64,000 nucleotides of DNA, from the NCBI RefSeq assembly GCF_008923185.1, contig NZ_WBMT01000027.1, positions 62,001 to 126,000 of the forward strand, written 5' to 3'. The stretch is from Actinomadura rudentiformis. GTDB lineage: Bacteria; Actinomycetota; Actinomycetes; Streptosporangiales; Streptosporangiaceae. This document shows positions 1 to 8,306 of this stretch, one piece after another (position 1 is the first letter of the stretch; every line of letters begins with the position of its first letter). The notes below the pieces were generated by a model. It was given only the letters and a program-made list of their open reading frames with translations, did not search any database and was not told the origin of the DNA. The translations under genes and the position numbers were made by a program.

Positions 1-40
1 GGAGACGGTCGGCCACATGGGCTCGCACCCCCGGATCGGA

Positions 41-58
41 GGTGTAGCCAGCTACACC
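41..58. promoter_or_regulatory. Perfect inverted repeat upstream of two-component operon
   Basis: Arms GGTGTAGC and GCTACACC are perfectly complementary around a 2-bp CA spacer. The repeat lies 62 bp upstream of the chosen kinase start, so it is placed as an operator rather than a terminator. Binding by the adjacent response regulator is an inference. Confidence 0.5.
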
Positions 59-120
59 ACGAGCCGGGGAGCGGGTGCCATTCCGGCGGGTCTGAACGGT
101 CCCCTAACGTGAGCTGCGAT

Positions 121-1383
121 ATGGGACTAGAGAAGGCCATGAAGTACGCGCTGAGACGCAGCAGGGACGCCACCACCTTCCTGGCAGGCGGCCTGCGCAC
201 CGCGCTTCCCGCGCTCCTCGGCACCTGCCTTCTTCCGCTCGTGGCGTTCCTGTCGATCCTGGTGATCGCCATTCCCTGGCTGCCGGAGGTCGCCCGCCCG
301 CTGCGGGCCCTGACCAGTGCCGAACGGCGCAGGGTGGCCCGGGTGCTGGGCCACGAGATCCCCGAGCCTTATGCGCCGCCGCGCGGCACGTCGTTCGAGC
401 AGGGCTTCGCGCTCCTGCGCACGCCCTCCACCTGGCGTGACCTGGCGTGGATGGTCCTGCACGGCTACGGCGGGCTGCTCGCGGGGGTGATGGCCGTCGC
501 GCTGTGGCCGTCGATCCTTTTCTCGCTGTCCCTGCCGCTGTGGTGGTGGGCGGCGCCGGAAGGCTCGCAGTCGGCGTTCATCGTCCTGGACAGCTGGCAC
601 AAGGCGCTGACCATGCCGTTCTTGCAGGCCGGCATCAACATCCTGGCCCTGTGGTGGCTGGTGCCGCGGTTGGCACGGTGGCAGGCGTGGATCGCCGCCA
701 AGCTGCTCGGGCCGACCCGCGGGGTCAGCCTCGCCGAACGGGTCGAACAGCTGACCGAGACGCGGGCGGAGGCACTGGAGGCCCACGGCGCCGAGCTGCG
801 CCGCATCGAACGCGATCTGCACGACGGCACGCAGGCCCAGCTGGTCTCGGTCGCGCTGCGGCTCGGCCTCGCCGACCGGCGGTTCGACGCCGATCCGGGG
901 GCCGCCCGCGCGCTGTTCCTGGAGGCCAGGGAGGGGATCGAGGACGCCCTGACCCAGCTGCGCACCGTCATCCGGGGCATCTACCCGCCGATCCTGTCCG
1001 ACCGCGGCCTGCCCGGTGCCGTCCGCGCCCTCGCCGCCGGGCAGCACATCCCGATCACCGTGGAGATCGAGCTGGAGGTCGGCGGGACGGAACGCCGCGT
1101 CCCGGCGGCGGTGGAGGCGGCCGCCTACTTCGTCGTCGCCGAGGCCCTGACCAACATCGCCAAGCACAGCGGCGCCGCCGCGGCCCAGGTGACACTGCGC
1201 CGGGACGGTGACCGGCTGCGGATCATCGTGCGGGACGATGGGAAGGGCGGCGCGGATCCGGCCCGCGGCAGCGGGCTGGCCGGGATCCGCCGCCGGGTCG
1301 CCGCGCTGGACGGCGACACCCGGGTCGACAGCCCCGTCGGCGCGGGAACGACACTCGAGGTGGAGCTGCCGTGCGGATCGTGA
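121..1383 (+). CDS. Sensor histidine kinase, NarL-partner type (HisKA_3)
   Basis: This membrane sensor kinase of 420 residues autophosphorylates on His and passes the phosphate to the regulator encoded next. The N-terminal half has several hydrophobic segments resembling the 'putative sensor' domain (residues about 15-200). The dimerisation motif RRIERDLHDGTQAQL holds the phospho-His near residue 237. A HATPase domain follows, with the N box TNIAKHS and a glycine box near the C terminus. ATG 121 is chosen over GTG 109 and ATG 139, none of which has a strong ribosome site. The 3' end overlaps the regulator by 13 bp, indicating translational coupling. The stimulus is unknown. Confidence 0.9.
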   Translation: MGLEKAMKYALRRSRDATTFLAGGLRTALPALLGTCLLPLVAFLSILVIAIPWLPEVARPLRALTSAERRRVARVLGHEIPEPYAPPRGTSFEQGFALLRTPSTWRDLAWMVLHGYGGLLAGVMAVALWPSILFSLSLPLWWWAAPEGSQSAFIVLDSWHKALTMPFLQAGINILALWWLVPRLARWQAWIAAKLLGPTRGVSLAERVEQLTETRAEALEAHGAELRRIERDLHDGTQAQLVSVALRLGLADRRFDADPGAARALFLEAREGIEDALTQLRTVIRGIYPPILSDRGLPGAVRALAAGQHIPITVEIELEVGGTERRVPAAVEAAAYFVVAEALTNIAKHSGAAAAQVTLRRDGDRLRIIVRDDGKGGADPARGSGLAGIRRRVAALDGDTRVDSPVGAGTTLEVELPCGS

Positions 1384-2006
1384 TCGCGGAGGACAACGCC
1401 CTGCTGCGCGAGGGGCTGGTCCTGCTGCTGACGAGCGACGGGCACGAGGTCGTCGCCGTCGCCGACACCGGTCCGGAGATCGTGCCCGCCCTGCTGGCGC
1501 ACCGGCCCGACGTGGCCGTCCTCGACGTCCGGCTCCCGCCGGGCTTCCGCGACGAGGGCCTGCGGGCCGCGATCGAGGCGCGCAAGGCGCTGCCCGACCT
1601 GCCGGTGCTCGTCCTCTCCCAGTACGTGGAGGAGACGTACGCGACCGAGCTCCTGGCGGGCGGTGCCCAGGGCATCGGCTACCTCCTCAAGGACAGGGTC
1701 GGCCGCGTCGAGGAGTTCCTGGACGCGCTGCAACGCGTCGCCGCCGGCGGCACCGCACTCGACCCGGAGGTGGTCTCCCAGCTCATGACACGCCGTTCAC
1801 CGCTGCAGGGGCTCACCCCGCGCGAGCGCGAGGTGCTCGCGCTCATGGCGCAGGGCCACGACAACGCCACCATCGCCAAGACCCTCGTCATCACGGAGCG
1901 GTCCGTCAGCAAGCACATCGGGAGCATCTTCCTGAAGCTCGACCTGCCGCCCAGCGACAGCGGCCACCGCCGCGTGCTCGCCGTGCTGGCCTACCTGAAC
2001 GCCTGA
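1371..2006 (+). CDS. LuxR/NarL-family response regulator
   Basis: The protein has 211 residues: a receiver domain (about 1-120) with acidic pocket residues in IAEDNALL and a phospho-Asp in VAVLDVRLP, then a LuxR-type helix-turn-helix (about 145-205) with LTPREREVLALMAQGHDNATIA. It starts with GTG inside the kinase gene, so the two are co-translated. It probably activates or represses genes after phosphorylation by the upstream kinase. The inverted repeat at 41-58 is a candidate autoregulatory site. Targets cannot be deduced from the sequence. Confidence 0.92.
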   Translation: MRIVIAEDNALLREGLVLLLTSDGHEVVAVADTGPEIVPALLAHRPDVAVLDVRLPPGFRDEGLRAAIEARKALPDLPVLVLSQYVEETYATELLAGGAQGIGYLLKDRVGRVEEFLDALQRVAAGGTALDPEVVSQLMTRRSPLQGLTPREREVLALMAQGHDNATIAKTLVITERSVSKHIGSIFLKLDLPPSDSGHRRVLAVLAYLNA

Positions 2007-2049
2007 AACGGCTTTTTCGGCGCCGCCGCCTGTGGAAAGGTGTGGCGGC

Positions 2050-3075
2050 ATGTCGGAATGGCGAACTTTCGAGAAGCGCACCGGTGGCATGGTGCGGTGC
2101 TGGCAGATCCGCCGCGAGGGCATCCGCTGCTACATGGGATGGGGCGTGGTGGGCGGCGTCATGCGGGGGTCGAGCATGACCCTGGACGACGAGGCCCATG
2201 CCGAACGCCATTTCAAACGAAAGATCAGCGAGAAGCGGCGCCAGGGGTACGTCGAGGTCGCCGGTGACCCGCCAAGCCGGCCGCCGGCGGAGCCCGGCGA
2301 CGCCAAGCTCCTCGACGTGATGCGCACACAGACGGAGAACAGGCGGGCCGGATCCTGGGAGGAGGTATGGGCCGCCCACGAGCCCGTACCCGGGCATGAA
2401 GGGGCGTACGTCAGGCACTTCCCGTTCGAGGGCGGTCCCGGGCCGTTCCGCGAGTACCTCGTCCTCGTCGACGACGGGCGCAAGGGCCTGCGGTTCATCG
2501 TCAAGGACCCGGGGTACGACGCCGGCGCCGTCTCGGCGTTCCTGGACTTCGTGACGCCCCGCTGGCACCTGTTGTTCGACGGGACGTCGCATCACAAGGT
2601 CCGGCTGGACGCCCCGATCGGCCCGTTCAGCCACGTGCTGTTCTGCGGGCCCTCGCTGTGCCGCGGCTCCGACTACGGGGGCCGAGCCGGGAGGGTCTTC
2701 CCCATCCACGACTGCGAGATCGCCGACGCCGACACCGAGACGTTCGTCGAAGCCCGCACGCAGGGCCGGTCGAGAGAGACGATCGCCACCAGCACCTGGG
2801 ACCGGGAGCCGTTCCCGGTGACCGACCTGCGCTACGACCTGCAGAGCACGGTCGGGACGTTCGAGAGGCCCAAGCGCTCCTACCTGCGCCAGAAGAAGTT
2901 CAAGACCGGCACCAGGAAATTCCTGGAGGACATCCTGCCGCTGCTGATCGAGTCGACCCCGGAGAGCTTCGTCGAGGTGCGGTCGTTCCGCGGCGACGTC
3001 ATGGCGGTGACCCGCCGGGACCTGACCCCCGACACCCTCCCGGCCATAGACCGGTTCGTGCGCGGGCTCAGCTGA
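2050..3075 (+). CDS. WGR-domain-containing protein of unknown function
   Basis: The protein has 341 residues, starting at ATG 2050 with GGAAAGG at 2034-2040. Residues about 3-70 match the WGR fold: a W-Q-I strand, a central GWGVVGG in place of the canonical W-G-R, then DDEAHAERHFKRKISEKRRQ leading into GY. WGR domains are known from PARPs and bacterial MolR-like proteins, where they bind nucleic acid or proteins. The remaining ~270 residues match no family I recognise. They carry several Cys and aromatic residues and end with a basic stretch (RSYLRQKKFKTGTRKF). There is no signal peptide or membrane segment, so it is likely cytosolic. It stands alone between the two-component pair and a secreted glycosidase. 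Confidence 0.75.
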   Translation: MSEWRTFEKRTGGMVRCWQIRREGIRCYMGWGVVGGVMRGSSMTLDDEAHAERHFKRKISEKRRQGYVEVAGDPPSRPPAEPGDAKLLDVMRTQTENRRAGSWEEVWAAHEPVPGHEGAYVRHFPFEGGPGPFREYLVLVDDGRKGLRFIVKDPGYDAGAVSAFLDFVTPRWHLLFDGTSHHKVRLDAPIGPFSHVLFCGPSLCRGSDYGGRAGRVFPIHDCEIADADTETFVEARTQGRSRETIATSTWDREPFPVTDLRYDLQSTVGTFERPKRSYLRQKKFKTGTRKFLEDILPLLIESTPESFVEVRSFRGDVMAVTRRDLTPDTLPAIDRFVRGLS

Positions 3076-3110
3076 CGCGTCCAGATGCGGCCACCCACGG
3101 TGGAGCCGGT

Positions 3111-3126
3111 TGGAAAGCGCTCTCTT
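3111..3126. promoter_or_regulatory. LacI-family-type operator upstream of GH3 gene
   Basis: GGAAAGCGCTCTC is an imperfect palindrome centred on AGC|GCT, the usual core of LacI/CebR/CcpA-type operators. It lies about 62 bp upstream of the glycosidase start, so sugar-responsive repression is likely. No LacI gene is adjacent; the one at 20486 has a different predicted operator. Confidence 0.5.
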
Positions 3127-3187
3127 GCGCGTTCGTCGCGACGCCGAGATCATCCAGGCTGACCTCCACCCCAGTGAGGAGCCGCGC

Positions 3188-5440
3188 ATGAAATCCCTTC
3201 TCCGCGCGGGCGCACTCGTCGCGCCCGCGTTGCTGGCCCTGACCCTGATACCAGGGGCGGCCACCGCCCGTTCCATCCCCGCCTACCTGGACAGGTCCGC
3301 GCCGACGCCCGTGCGGGTGGCCGACCTGGTCAGGCGCATGACCGTCGAAGAGAAGGTCGGCCAGACGGCCCAGCCCGCCGTCGTCACCATCCAGGGCGAC
3401 TGCAACTGGTCCGGCGGGCAGCTCAACACCACCTGCATGAAGAAGATGTTCGCCGACCAGCACGTGGGCCAGATGTTGTCCGGCGGCGGCCAGGCGCCGG
3501 CGCAGAACACGCCCCGCGCCTGGGCCGAGATGATCAACACGATCCAGAAGTACGCGATCGACAACCACCGCCTGCGCATCCCGCTCCTGTACGGCGTGGA
3601 CGCGGTGCACGGGCACAACAACGTCCTCGGCGCGACGAAGTTCCCGCAGCAGCTGGGCGTGGGCGCGACCTGGAACCCGGCGATCTCGCAGGCGATGGGC
3701 CAGGCCACGTCCAAGGCGGTCAAGGCCACCGGACCGAACTGGAACTTCGCGCCCGTCCAGGACATCGCGCGCGACACCCGCTGGGGCCGCTACTACGAGA
3801 CCTACTCCGAAGACCCGCACCTCGCCGGTGCTCTGGGCGCCGCCTTCGTCAAGGGCTCCCAGCAGGACCGCCAGGTCGCCGCGACGGTCAAGCACTTCGC
3901 CGGGTACTCCGAGCCGTTCAACGGCCATGACCGGGCCAACTCCCACCTCGACATGCGCTACTTCCAGGACACCTTCCTGCCGGCCTACAAGGCGGCCGTG
4001 GACGCGGGTGCGCAGACCCTCATGGTCAACTCCGGCGCGATCAACGGTGTCCCCGCCCACGCGAGCCGTTACCTGCTCACCGATCTGCTCCGCCGCCAGT
4101 GGGGCTTCAAGGGCGTCGTCATCAGCGACTGGGACGACGTCCAGGCACTCCAGAAGGCCCACAAGGTGGCGGCCGACTACGCCGACGCCGCCGGCATCGC
4201 CATGAACGCGGGCGTGGACGTGGCGATGCTGCCGCCGGGCTCCGTCGACGGCTACATCGACGGCCTCGTGGCGCAGGTCAAGAGCGGCAAGGTCTCCCGC
4301 AAGCGCCTCGACGAGGCCGTCGGGCGCATCCTGACGCTGAAGTTCCAGCTCGGGCTCTTCGACAACCCGTACGTCGACCCGGCCAAGGCCGACGCCGCGG
4401 TGCTGGGCGCCGACAAGCCGCTCGCGGTGAAGGCCGCGACCGAGTCGATGACGCTTCTCAAGAACGACGGGAACGCGCTGCCGCTGCCCACCGGTGACAA
4501 GGTCGTCGTCACCGGGAACGGGGCGGACTCGGTGCCGATCCAGAACGGCGGCTGGACCATCGGATGGCAGGGCATCCCCGACGGCGTCGACGATCCAGGC
4601 GTCACCGTCTGGGAGGGCGTCAAGGCGCTCGCCGGTGACAGGGCCGAGCTCGTCAAGGACGCCGGCGAGGCCGTGGACAAGACCGAGGACGCCGACGGCG
4701 CCATCGTCGTCGTGGGCGAGAAGCCCGGCGCCGAGGGCGTGGCCGACAACGAGACCCCCGAGCTCGCCGCCGACCAGCAGGAGCTCGTCGACCGCCTGCA
4801 GGCCACCGGCAAGAAGGTCACCGTCGTGGTTCTCGCGAGCCGTCCCCTCGTGCTCGGCAAGGCCGCCGACGCCAAGCAGCTCCTGATGGGCTGGCTCCCC
4901 GGCAGCGAGGCCGGCACCGCCGTCGCGGACGTGCTCTACGGCCGCGCCAACCCCGGCGGCCGCCTCCCGGTCTCATGGCCCAAGTCCGTCGGTGACCAGC
5001 CGATGTACTACCAGCAGCTACCGGGCACCAACAGCGGTCCCAGCTCCGCGTACGACCCGCTGTTCCCCTTCGGGCACGGCCTCTCCTACACCACGTTCGC
5101 CGTCAAGGGCCTCACGCTCGCCGACCGGACGGTCTCCAGGCGCGGCACGGTGAAGCTCACCCTCCAGGTCGGCAACACCGGCAACCGCGACGGCGACATG
5201 GTGGTTCCGGTCTATGCCGGTCAGCCGTACAGCCGCGTCCAGGTGCCGCCGAAGCGGCTCGCCACGTTCACCCGCGTGCCCCTCAAGGCCGGCGAGACCC
5301 GCTCGGTCACCCTCACGTTCCCGATGTCCACCCTCGCCGTGACCCCGGGCGACATCAACGGGGCCGGAACCCCGTACGCCCAGTCCGGCGCCTACCAGAT
5401 CACCGCCGGCGACCAGACCGCCGACCTCACCGTCCGCTGA
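3188..5440 (+). CDS. Secreted GH3 beta-glucosidase
   Basis: This is an exported glycoside hydrolase family 3 enzyme of 750 residues that should release glucose (or xylose) from beta-linked oligosaccharides. A Sec signal peptide (about 1-27, cleavage near ATARS) leads into the GH3 barrel with KHFAGY. The nucleophile Asp314 lies in GVVISDWDD. An alpha/beta sandwich domain follows, then a C-terminal fibronectin-III-like domain from about residue 645. ATG 3188 is chosen because it gives a clean signal peptide; an in-frame upstream start at 3110 would overlap the operator. The gene is monocistronic and converges on a kinase gene. It is probably induced by plant-derived oligosaccharides through the operator at 3111-3126. 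Confidence 0.93.
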   Translation: MKSLLRAGALVAPALLALTLIPGAATARSIPAYLDRSAPTPVRVADLVRRMTVEEKVGQTAQPAVVTIQGDCNWSGGQLNTTCMKKMFADQHVGQMLSGGGQAPAQNTPRAWAEMINTIQKYAIDNHRLRIPLLYGVDAVHGHNNVLGATKFPQQLGVGATWNPAISQAMGQATSKAVKATGPNWNFAPVQDIARDTRWGRYYETYSEDPHLAGALGAAFVKGSQQDRQVAATVKHFAGYSEPFNGHDRANSHLDMRYFQDTFLPAYKAAVDAGAQTLMVNSGAINGVPAHASRYLLTDLLRRQWGFKGVVISDWDDVQALQKAHKVAADYADAAGIAMNAGVDVAMLPPGSVDGYIDGLVAQVKSGKVSRKRLDEAVGRILTLKFQLGLFDNPYVDPAKADAAVLGADKPLAVKAATESMTLLKNDGNALPLPTGDKVVVTGNGADSVPIQNGGWTIGWQGIPDGVDDPGVTVWEGVKALAGDRAELVKDAGEAVDKTEDADGAIVVVGEKPGAEGVADNETPELAADQQELVDRLQATGKKVTVVVLASRPLVLGKAADAKQLLMGWLPGSEAGTAVADVLYGRANPGGRLPVSWPKSVGDQPMYYQQLPGTNSGPSSAYDPLFPFGHGLSYTTFAVKGLTLADRTVSRRGTVKLTLQVGNTGNRDGDMVVPVYAGQPYSRVQVPPKRLATFTRVPLKAGETRSVTLTFPMSTLAVTPGDINGAGTPYAQSGAYQITAGDQTADLTVR

Positions 5441-5475
5441 CGTCTGAGTCCGCCGGCGTCCGCTGACCTGGCCCG

Positions 5476-5502
5476 GCGTGCCGCCCTCACCGGGCGGCGC
5501 GC
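5476..5502. terminator. Possible bidirectional terminator between convergent genes
   Basis: An 11-bp GC stem (with one G-T pair) around a 5-nt TCACC loop sits at the end of the minus-strand kinase gene, just beyond the GH3 stop. There is no clear U tract, so the call is tentative. Confidence 0.4.
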
Positions 5503-6305
5503 CGGGCGGGCAGGACCAGCAGATCCCGCACCTGGTCGAGGGAGAGCCGTTCGGCCGGATCCCGGCGCAGCAGCCCGGTGAGGGCGGGTTCGAGGGGACC
5601 GGCGCGCAGCGGGCGTGCGGGCTCCCGTGTCGCGATGGCGACGCAGACCGCTCCGGCGCAGTCGCCCGCGTACGGGGGGCGGCCCTCCACAGCGGCGAAC
5701 AGAGTCGCGCCCAGCGACCACAGATCGGACTCGGCGGTGCCCGGCAGTCCTCCGACCTGCTCGGGGGACAGGAAGGCGGGGGTGCCGGCGAGCGCCGCCC
5801 GCCATGGCAAGATCACCTGACCGCCGGCGGCGGCCATCCCGAAGTCGGTCAGCACCGCACGGTCGCCGTCGAGCATCACGTTGGCCGGTTTGATGCCGCA
5901 GTGGGTCACGCCTGCCCCGTGCGCGGCCTGGAGGGCGCCCAGGAGCTGCAGGCCGATCCCGGCGACCCGCGCCGGCGGCAGCGGCCCTCCCGTCCTGAGG
6001 AGCGCCTCCAGGGACCACCCGCGCACCAGCTCCATGACGATCCACGGCCGCCCGTCCTCGCCGGTGATCCGCTCGTGGACGGTGACGATGCCGGGATGCG
6101 CCAGCCGTGCGGCGGCGCCGGCCTCCCGGTCCAGCCGTGCCGGCCAGCCGGCGTCGGGCCGCGCCGGCGGCCGGACCTCCTTGACGGCGACCTCCCGGTC
6201 CAGCCGCTCATCACGGGCACGCCAGACGGCTCCCGTTCCGCCCCGCCCCAGCAGGGCGAGCAACCGGTACCGCCCGGCCAGCACCCGCCCGAGATCGCCA
6301 CCCAC
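5487..6305 (-). CDS. Ser/Thr protein kinase homologue lacking the HRD aspartate
   Basis: This is a Hanks-type kinase domain of 272 residues with no transmembrane or sensor part, and it ends right after the domain. Present: glycine loop GRGGTGAV (20-27), VAVK Lys42, alpha-C Glu near 61, DFG (154-156), SPEQ near 180 and DLWSLG. The catalytic loop reads H135-C-G-I-K-P-A-N142 where active kinases have HRDxKPxN, so the catalytic-base Asp is Gly. It is therefore predicted to be a pseudokinase or severely weakened enzyme that may still bind ATP-Mg. Both flanking genes are unrelated. Confidence 0.88.
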   Translation of the reverse strand: MGGDLGRVLAGRYRLLALLGRGGTGAVWRARDERLDREVAVKEVRPPARPDAGWPARLDREAGAAARLAHPGIVTVHERITGEDGRPWIVMELVRGWSLEALLRTGGPLPPARVAGIGLQLLGALQAAHGAGVTHCGIKPANVMLDGDRAVLTDFGMAAAGGQVILPWRAALAGTPAFLSPEQVGGLPGTAESDLWSLGATLFAAVEGRPPYAGDCAGAVCVAIATREPARPLRAGPLEPALTGLLRRDPAERLSLDQVRDLLVLPARRAAR

Positions 6306-6342
6306 AAGGGAAACCTAGCCCACCGGGCGGTGGATCAGGCTA

Positions 6343-6366
6343 TATATAGACATTCATGTCTATATA
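6343..6366. promoter_or_regulatory. AT-rich perfect palindrome (orphan operator)
   Basis: Arms TATATAGACAT and ATGTCTATATA are perfectly complementary around a TC spacer (11+2+11). Such an AT-rich block is exceptional in this GC-rich DNA. It lies 38 bp upstream of the minus-strand kinase homologue start and 134 bp upstream of the hydrolase. The form suggests a dimeric repressor site, but no regulator of that type is adjacent. Confidence 0.55.
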
Positions 6367-6434
6367 GGACGATTCCAGGAACCTCCACTCCATGCCTCGT
6401 GCCTCCGTCGCCAGACTAGTCACACATAGCGAGG

Positions 6435-6470
6435 CGGTTATAACGACGGGCCGCAACGGTATTTGCCCGG
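6435..6470 (+). promoter_or_regulatory. Shared kynurenine-locus element, copy 1
   Basis: CGGTTAT (6435-6441), 15 bp, CGGTATT (6457-6463), then NGN-CCGG (6467-6470), ending 29 bp before the hydrolase start. The same pattern occurs before the aldehyde dehydrogenase operon at 8307-8342. It may be a regulator site, a promoter, or both. Confidence 0.6.
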
Positions 6471-6499
6471 TCCGCCGCCGGGCAGGGAGGCTGCGGGGC

Positions 6500-7363
6500 A
6501 TGGACGAGCGTGATTGGCCGGGCCGGGAGCTCAGCGACGAGGAACTGGACGTCGCGTACAACGTGCGGCGGAAGGCGGGGGAGGAGCTCTTCGGGCAGCT
6601 CATGGTCCGGTACCGGGCGGAGTCGGACAAGGCCGTCGAGGGGCTGCCCGGGGCACCGGGCCTCGTCTACGACGAGGCGAGCGGCGAGCGGCTCGACGTG
6701 TGGGGAACAGGTGACGCGCCTCGGCCGGTGTTCGTGTTCGTTCACGGTGGCTATTGGAAGGCGCTGTCGCGGGCCGACTCGGCGTTCATGGCGGGGATGT
6801 TGCACGAGCGGGGCGTCGCGACCGTGGTGCCGGACTACACGCTGGCGCCGGAGGCGACCCTGGAGGAGATCATCCGTCAGGTGCGTGCCTCGATCGCCTG
6901 GGTCTGGCGGCACGGGCGGGAGCACGGGCTGGACCCGGACCGCATCGTGGTCGGCGGGAGCTCGGCGGGCGGCCATCTGACCGGGATGACCATGGTGGAG
7001 GGCTGGCAGGAGGCACTCGGGCTGCCGGCGGACGTGGTCAAGGCGGCGATGCCGTTCAGCGGGCTGTTCGATCTCCGGCCCCTGACGCGGGTGTACGTGA
7101 ACGAGTGGCTCGGGCTGGACGTGGCGAGGGCGGCCGGGCTGAGCCCTGCACTCGTGGCCGGTGCCCGGCGGTGCCCCGCGGTGATCACCGTTGCCGAGCA
7201 CGACGGGACGGGCTTCGTCGAGCAGTCCCGGCGGTTCCACGCGCAGTGGGGCGGCGAACTGCTGACCGTGCCGGAGCGTGACCACTTCGACGTGGTGCTG
7301 GATCTCGGTGACCCTGAGTCGCTGGTGAGCCGGAGGCTGCTCGCGCTGATTCAGGCGCTCTGA
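6500..7363 (+). CDS. Alpha/beta hydrolase, probable kynurenine formamidase (arylformamidase)
   Basis: The protein has 287 residues and starts at ATG 6500 behind GGGAGG. It has an alpha/beta-hydrolase fold with HGGYW near residue 80, the HGGxW oxyanion motif known from yeast/animal-type kynurenine formamidases. The nucleophile elbow is GSSAGGH (Ser near 155), a probable acid lies in VAEHDG and His in ERDHFD. It would hydrolyse N-formylkynurenine to kynurenine and formate. The assignment rests on the motif, on the adjacent kynurenine operon, and on the DNA element it shares with that operon. Another esterase activity remains possible. Its 3' end overlaps the convergent LysR gene by 13 bp. Confidence 0.72.
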   Translation: MDERDWPGRELSDEELDVAYNVRRKAGEELFGQLMVRYRAESDKAVEGLPGAPGLVYDEASGERLDVWGTGDAPRPVFVFVHGGYWKALSRADSAFMAGMLHERGVATVVPDYTLAPEATLEEIIRQVRASIAWVWRHGREHGLDPDRIVVGGSSAGGHLTGMTMVEGWQEALGLPADVVKAAMPFSGLFDLRPLTRVYVNEWLGLDVARAAGLSPALVAGARRCPAVITVAEHDGTGFVEQSRRFHAQWGGELLTVPERDHFDVVLDLGDPESLVSRRLLALIQAL

Positions 7364-8286
7364 GCGGTGAGCTCCGCGGCCTGGGCACGGAGGTGATCCA
7401 GCATCAGCCGGGCCGAAGGCGTGAGCGGGCGCCGGTCGGGCAGGGTGACCCCCACCTGGCGGCGGACGGGTTCGAGCGGGATGGGCAAGGGTTCCAGCTC
7501 ACTGTCGGTGCGGGCGACCAGCTCGGGCAGGGCGGCGATCATGTCGGCGTCGTGGACGAGCGTGCGGACGGTGAGGATCGAGGTGCACTCCACCAGGTTG
7601 GACGGCAGCGCCAAGCCCTCGCTGCGGAAGATCTGTTCCAGCTCCTGGCGGAGGGCGGTCTGTTCGAGGGGGAGCACCCAGGGGTAGTCGAGCAGATCCC
7701 GGAGGGTGAGGTCCGGCCGGGACCGGGCGGGGTGGTCACGGCGGGCGACCAGGCGCACCGGCTCGGCGTACAGGGTCACCTGGCGCAGGCCGCGCAGGTC
7801 GCCGATCGGGTTGAGGCGGCCGAGGATCAGGTCGATCTCACCCTCCAGCAACCGCGGGACCTGGGCGTCGAACGTGGCCTCCTGGACGATCACCGTGACG
7901 CCGGGCCGGGCCTTCTTGAGGGTCGCGATCGCGCGCGGCAGCAGGACGTTGGAACCGGCGAGGAGCGTGCCGATCGTGACGGTGCCGACCGCCCCGTCGG
8001 CCAGGCCCGAGATGCGCTCACCCGCCCGGCGCAGCTCCGCGAGGACGGCGCGGGCGTGCTCGATGAACGCCTCGCCGAACAGGGTCGGTGTCATGCCGCG
8101 CGGCCCCCGGGTGAACAGCTCGACGCCGAGGACGTGCTCGACCTCGCGAAGGCTGCGCGTGACGGCGGGCTGGGCCAGCCGCAGGTGCTCGGCGGCGCGC
8201 AGCACGCTGCCCTCGTCGGCGATGGCCACGACGAGCACGAGGTGGCGGAGCTTCAGCCGCCCGTTGAGCAGGTCGATCGGGCGCAT
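7351..8286 (-). CDS. LysR-family transcriptional regulator of the kynurenine locus
   Basis: The protein has 311 residues. The N-terminal winged helix-turn-helix (about 8-68) contains LRLAQPAVTRSLREVEHVLG, and the effector-binding domain spans about 95-300. Unlike many LysR proteins it starts with the MRPIDLLNGRLKLRHL extension typical of the PcaQ/GbpR branch, which controls aromatic catabolism. It is transcribed divergently from the dehydrogenase operon across an 84-bp gap that contains the shared element. An activator responding to a pathway intermediate is the likely role; the ligand is unknown. Confidence 0.88.
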   Translation of the reverse strand: MRPIDLLNGRLKLRHLVLVVAIADEGSVLRAAEHLRLAQPAVTRSLREVEHVLGVELFTRGPRGMTPTLFGEAFIEHARAVLAELRRAGERISGLADGAVGTVTIGTLLAGSNVLLPRAIATLKKARPGVTVIVQEATFDAQVPRLLEGEIDLILGRLNPIGDLRGLRQVTLYAEPVRLVARRDHPARSRPDLTLRDLLDYPWVLPLEQTALRQELEQIFRSEGLALPSNLVECTSILTVRTLVHDADMIAALPELVARTDSELEPLPIPLEPVRRQVGVTLPDRRPLTPSARLMLDHLRAQAAELTAQSA

Positions 8287-8306
8287 ACCGCCTTACTATC
8301 ACAAAC

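Noticed and set aside
6392..6499. In-frame upstream extension of the formamidase-like protein
   Set aside because: It would run through the shared regulatory element. ATG 6500 has a GGGAGG site and fits the family length.
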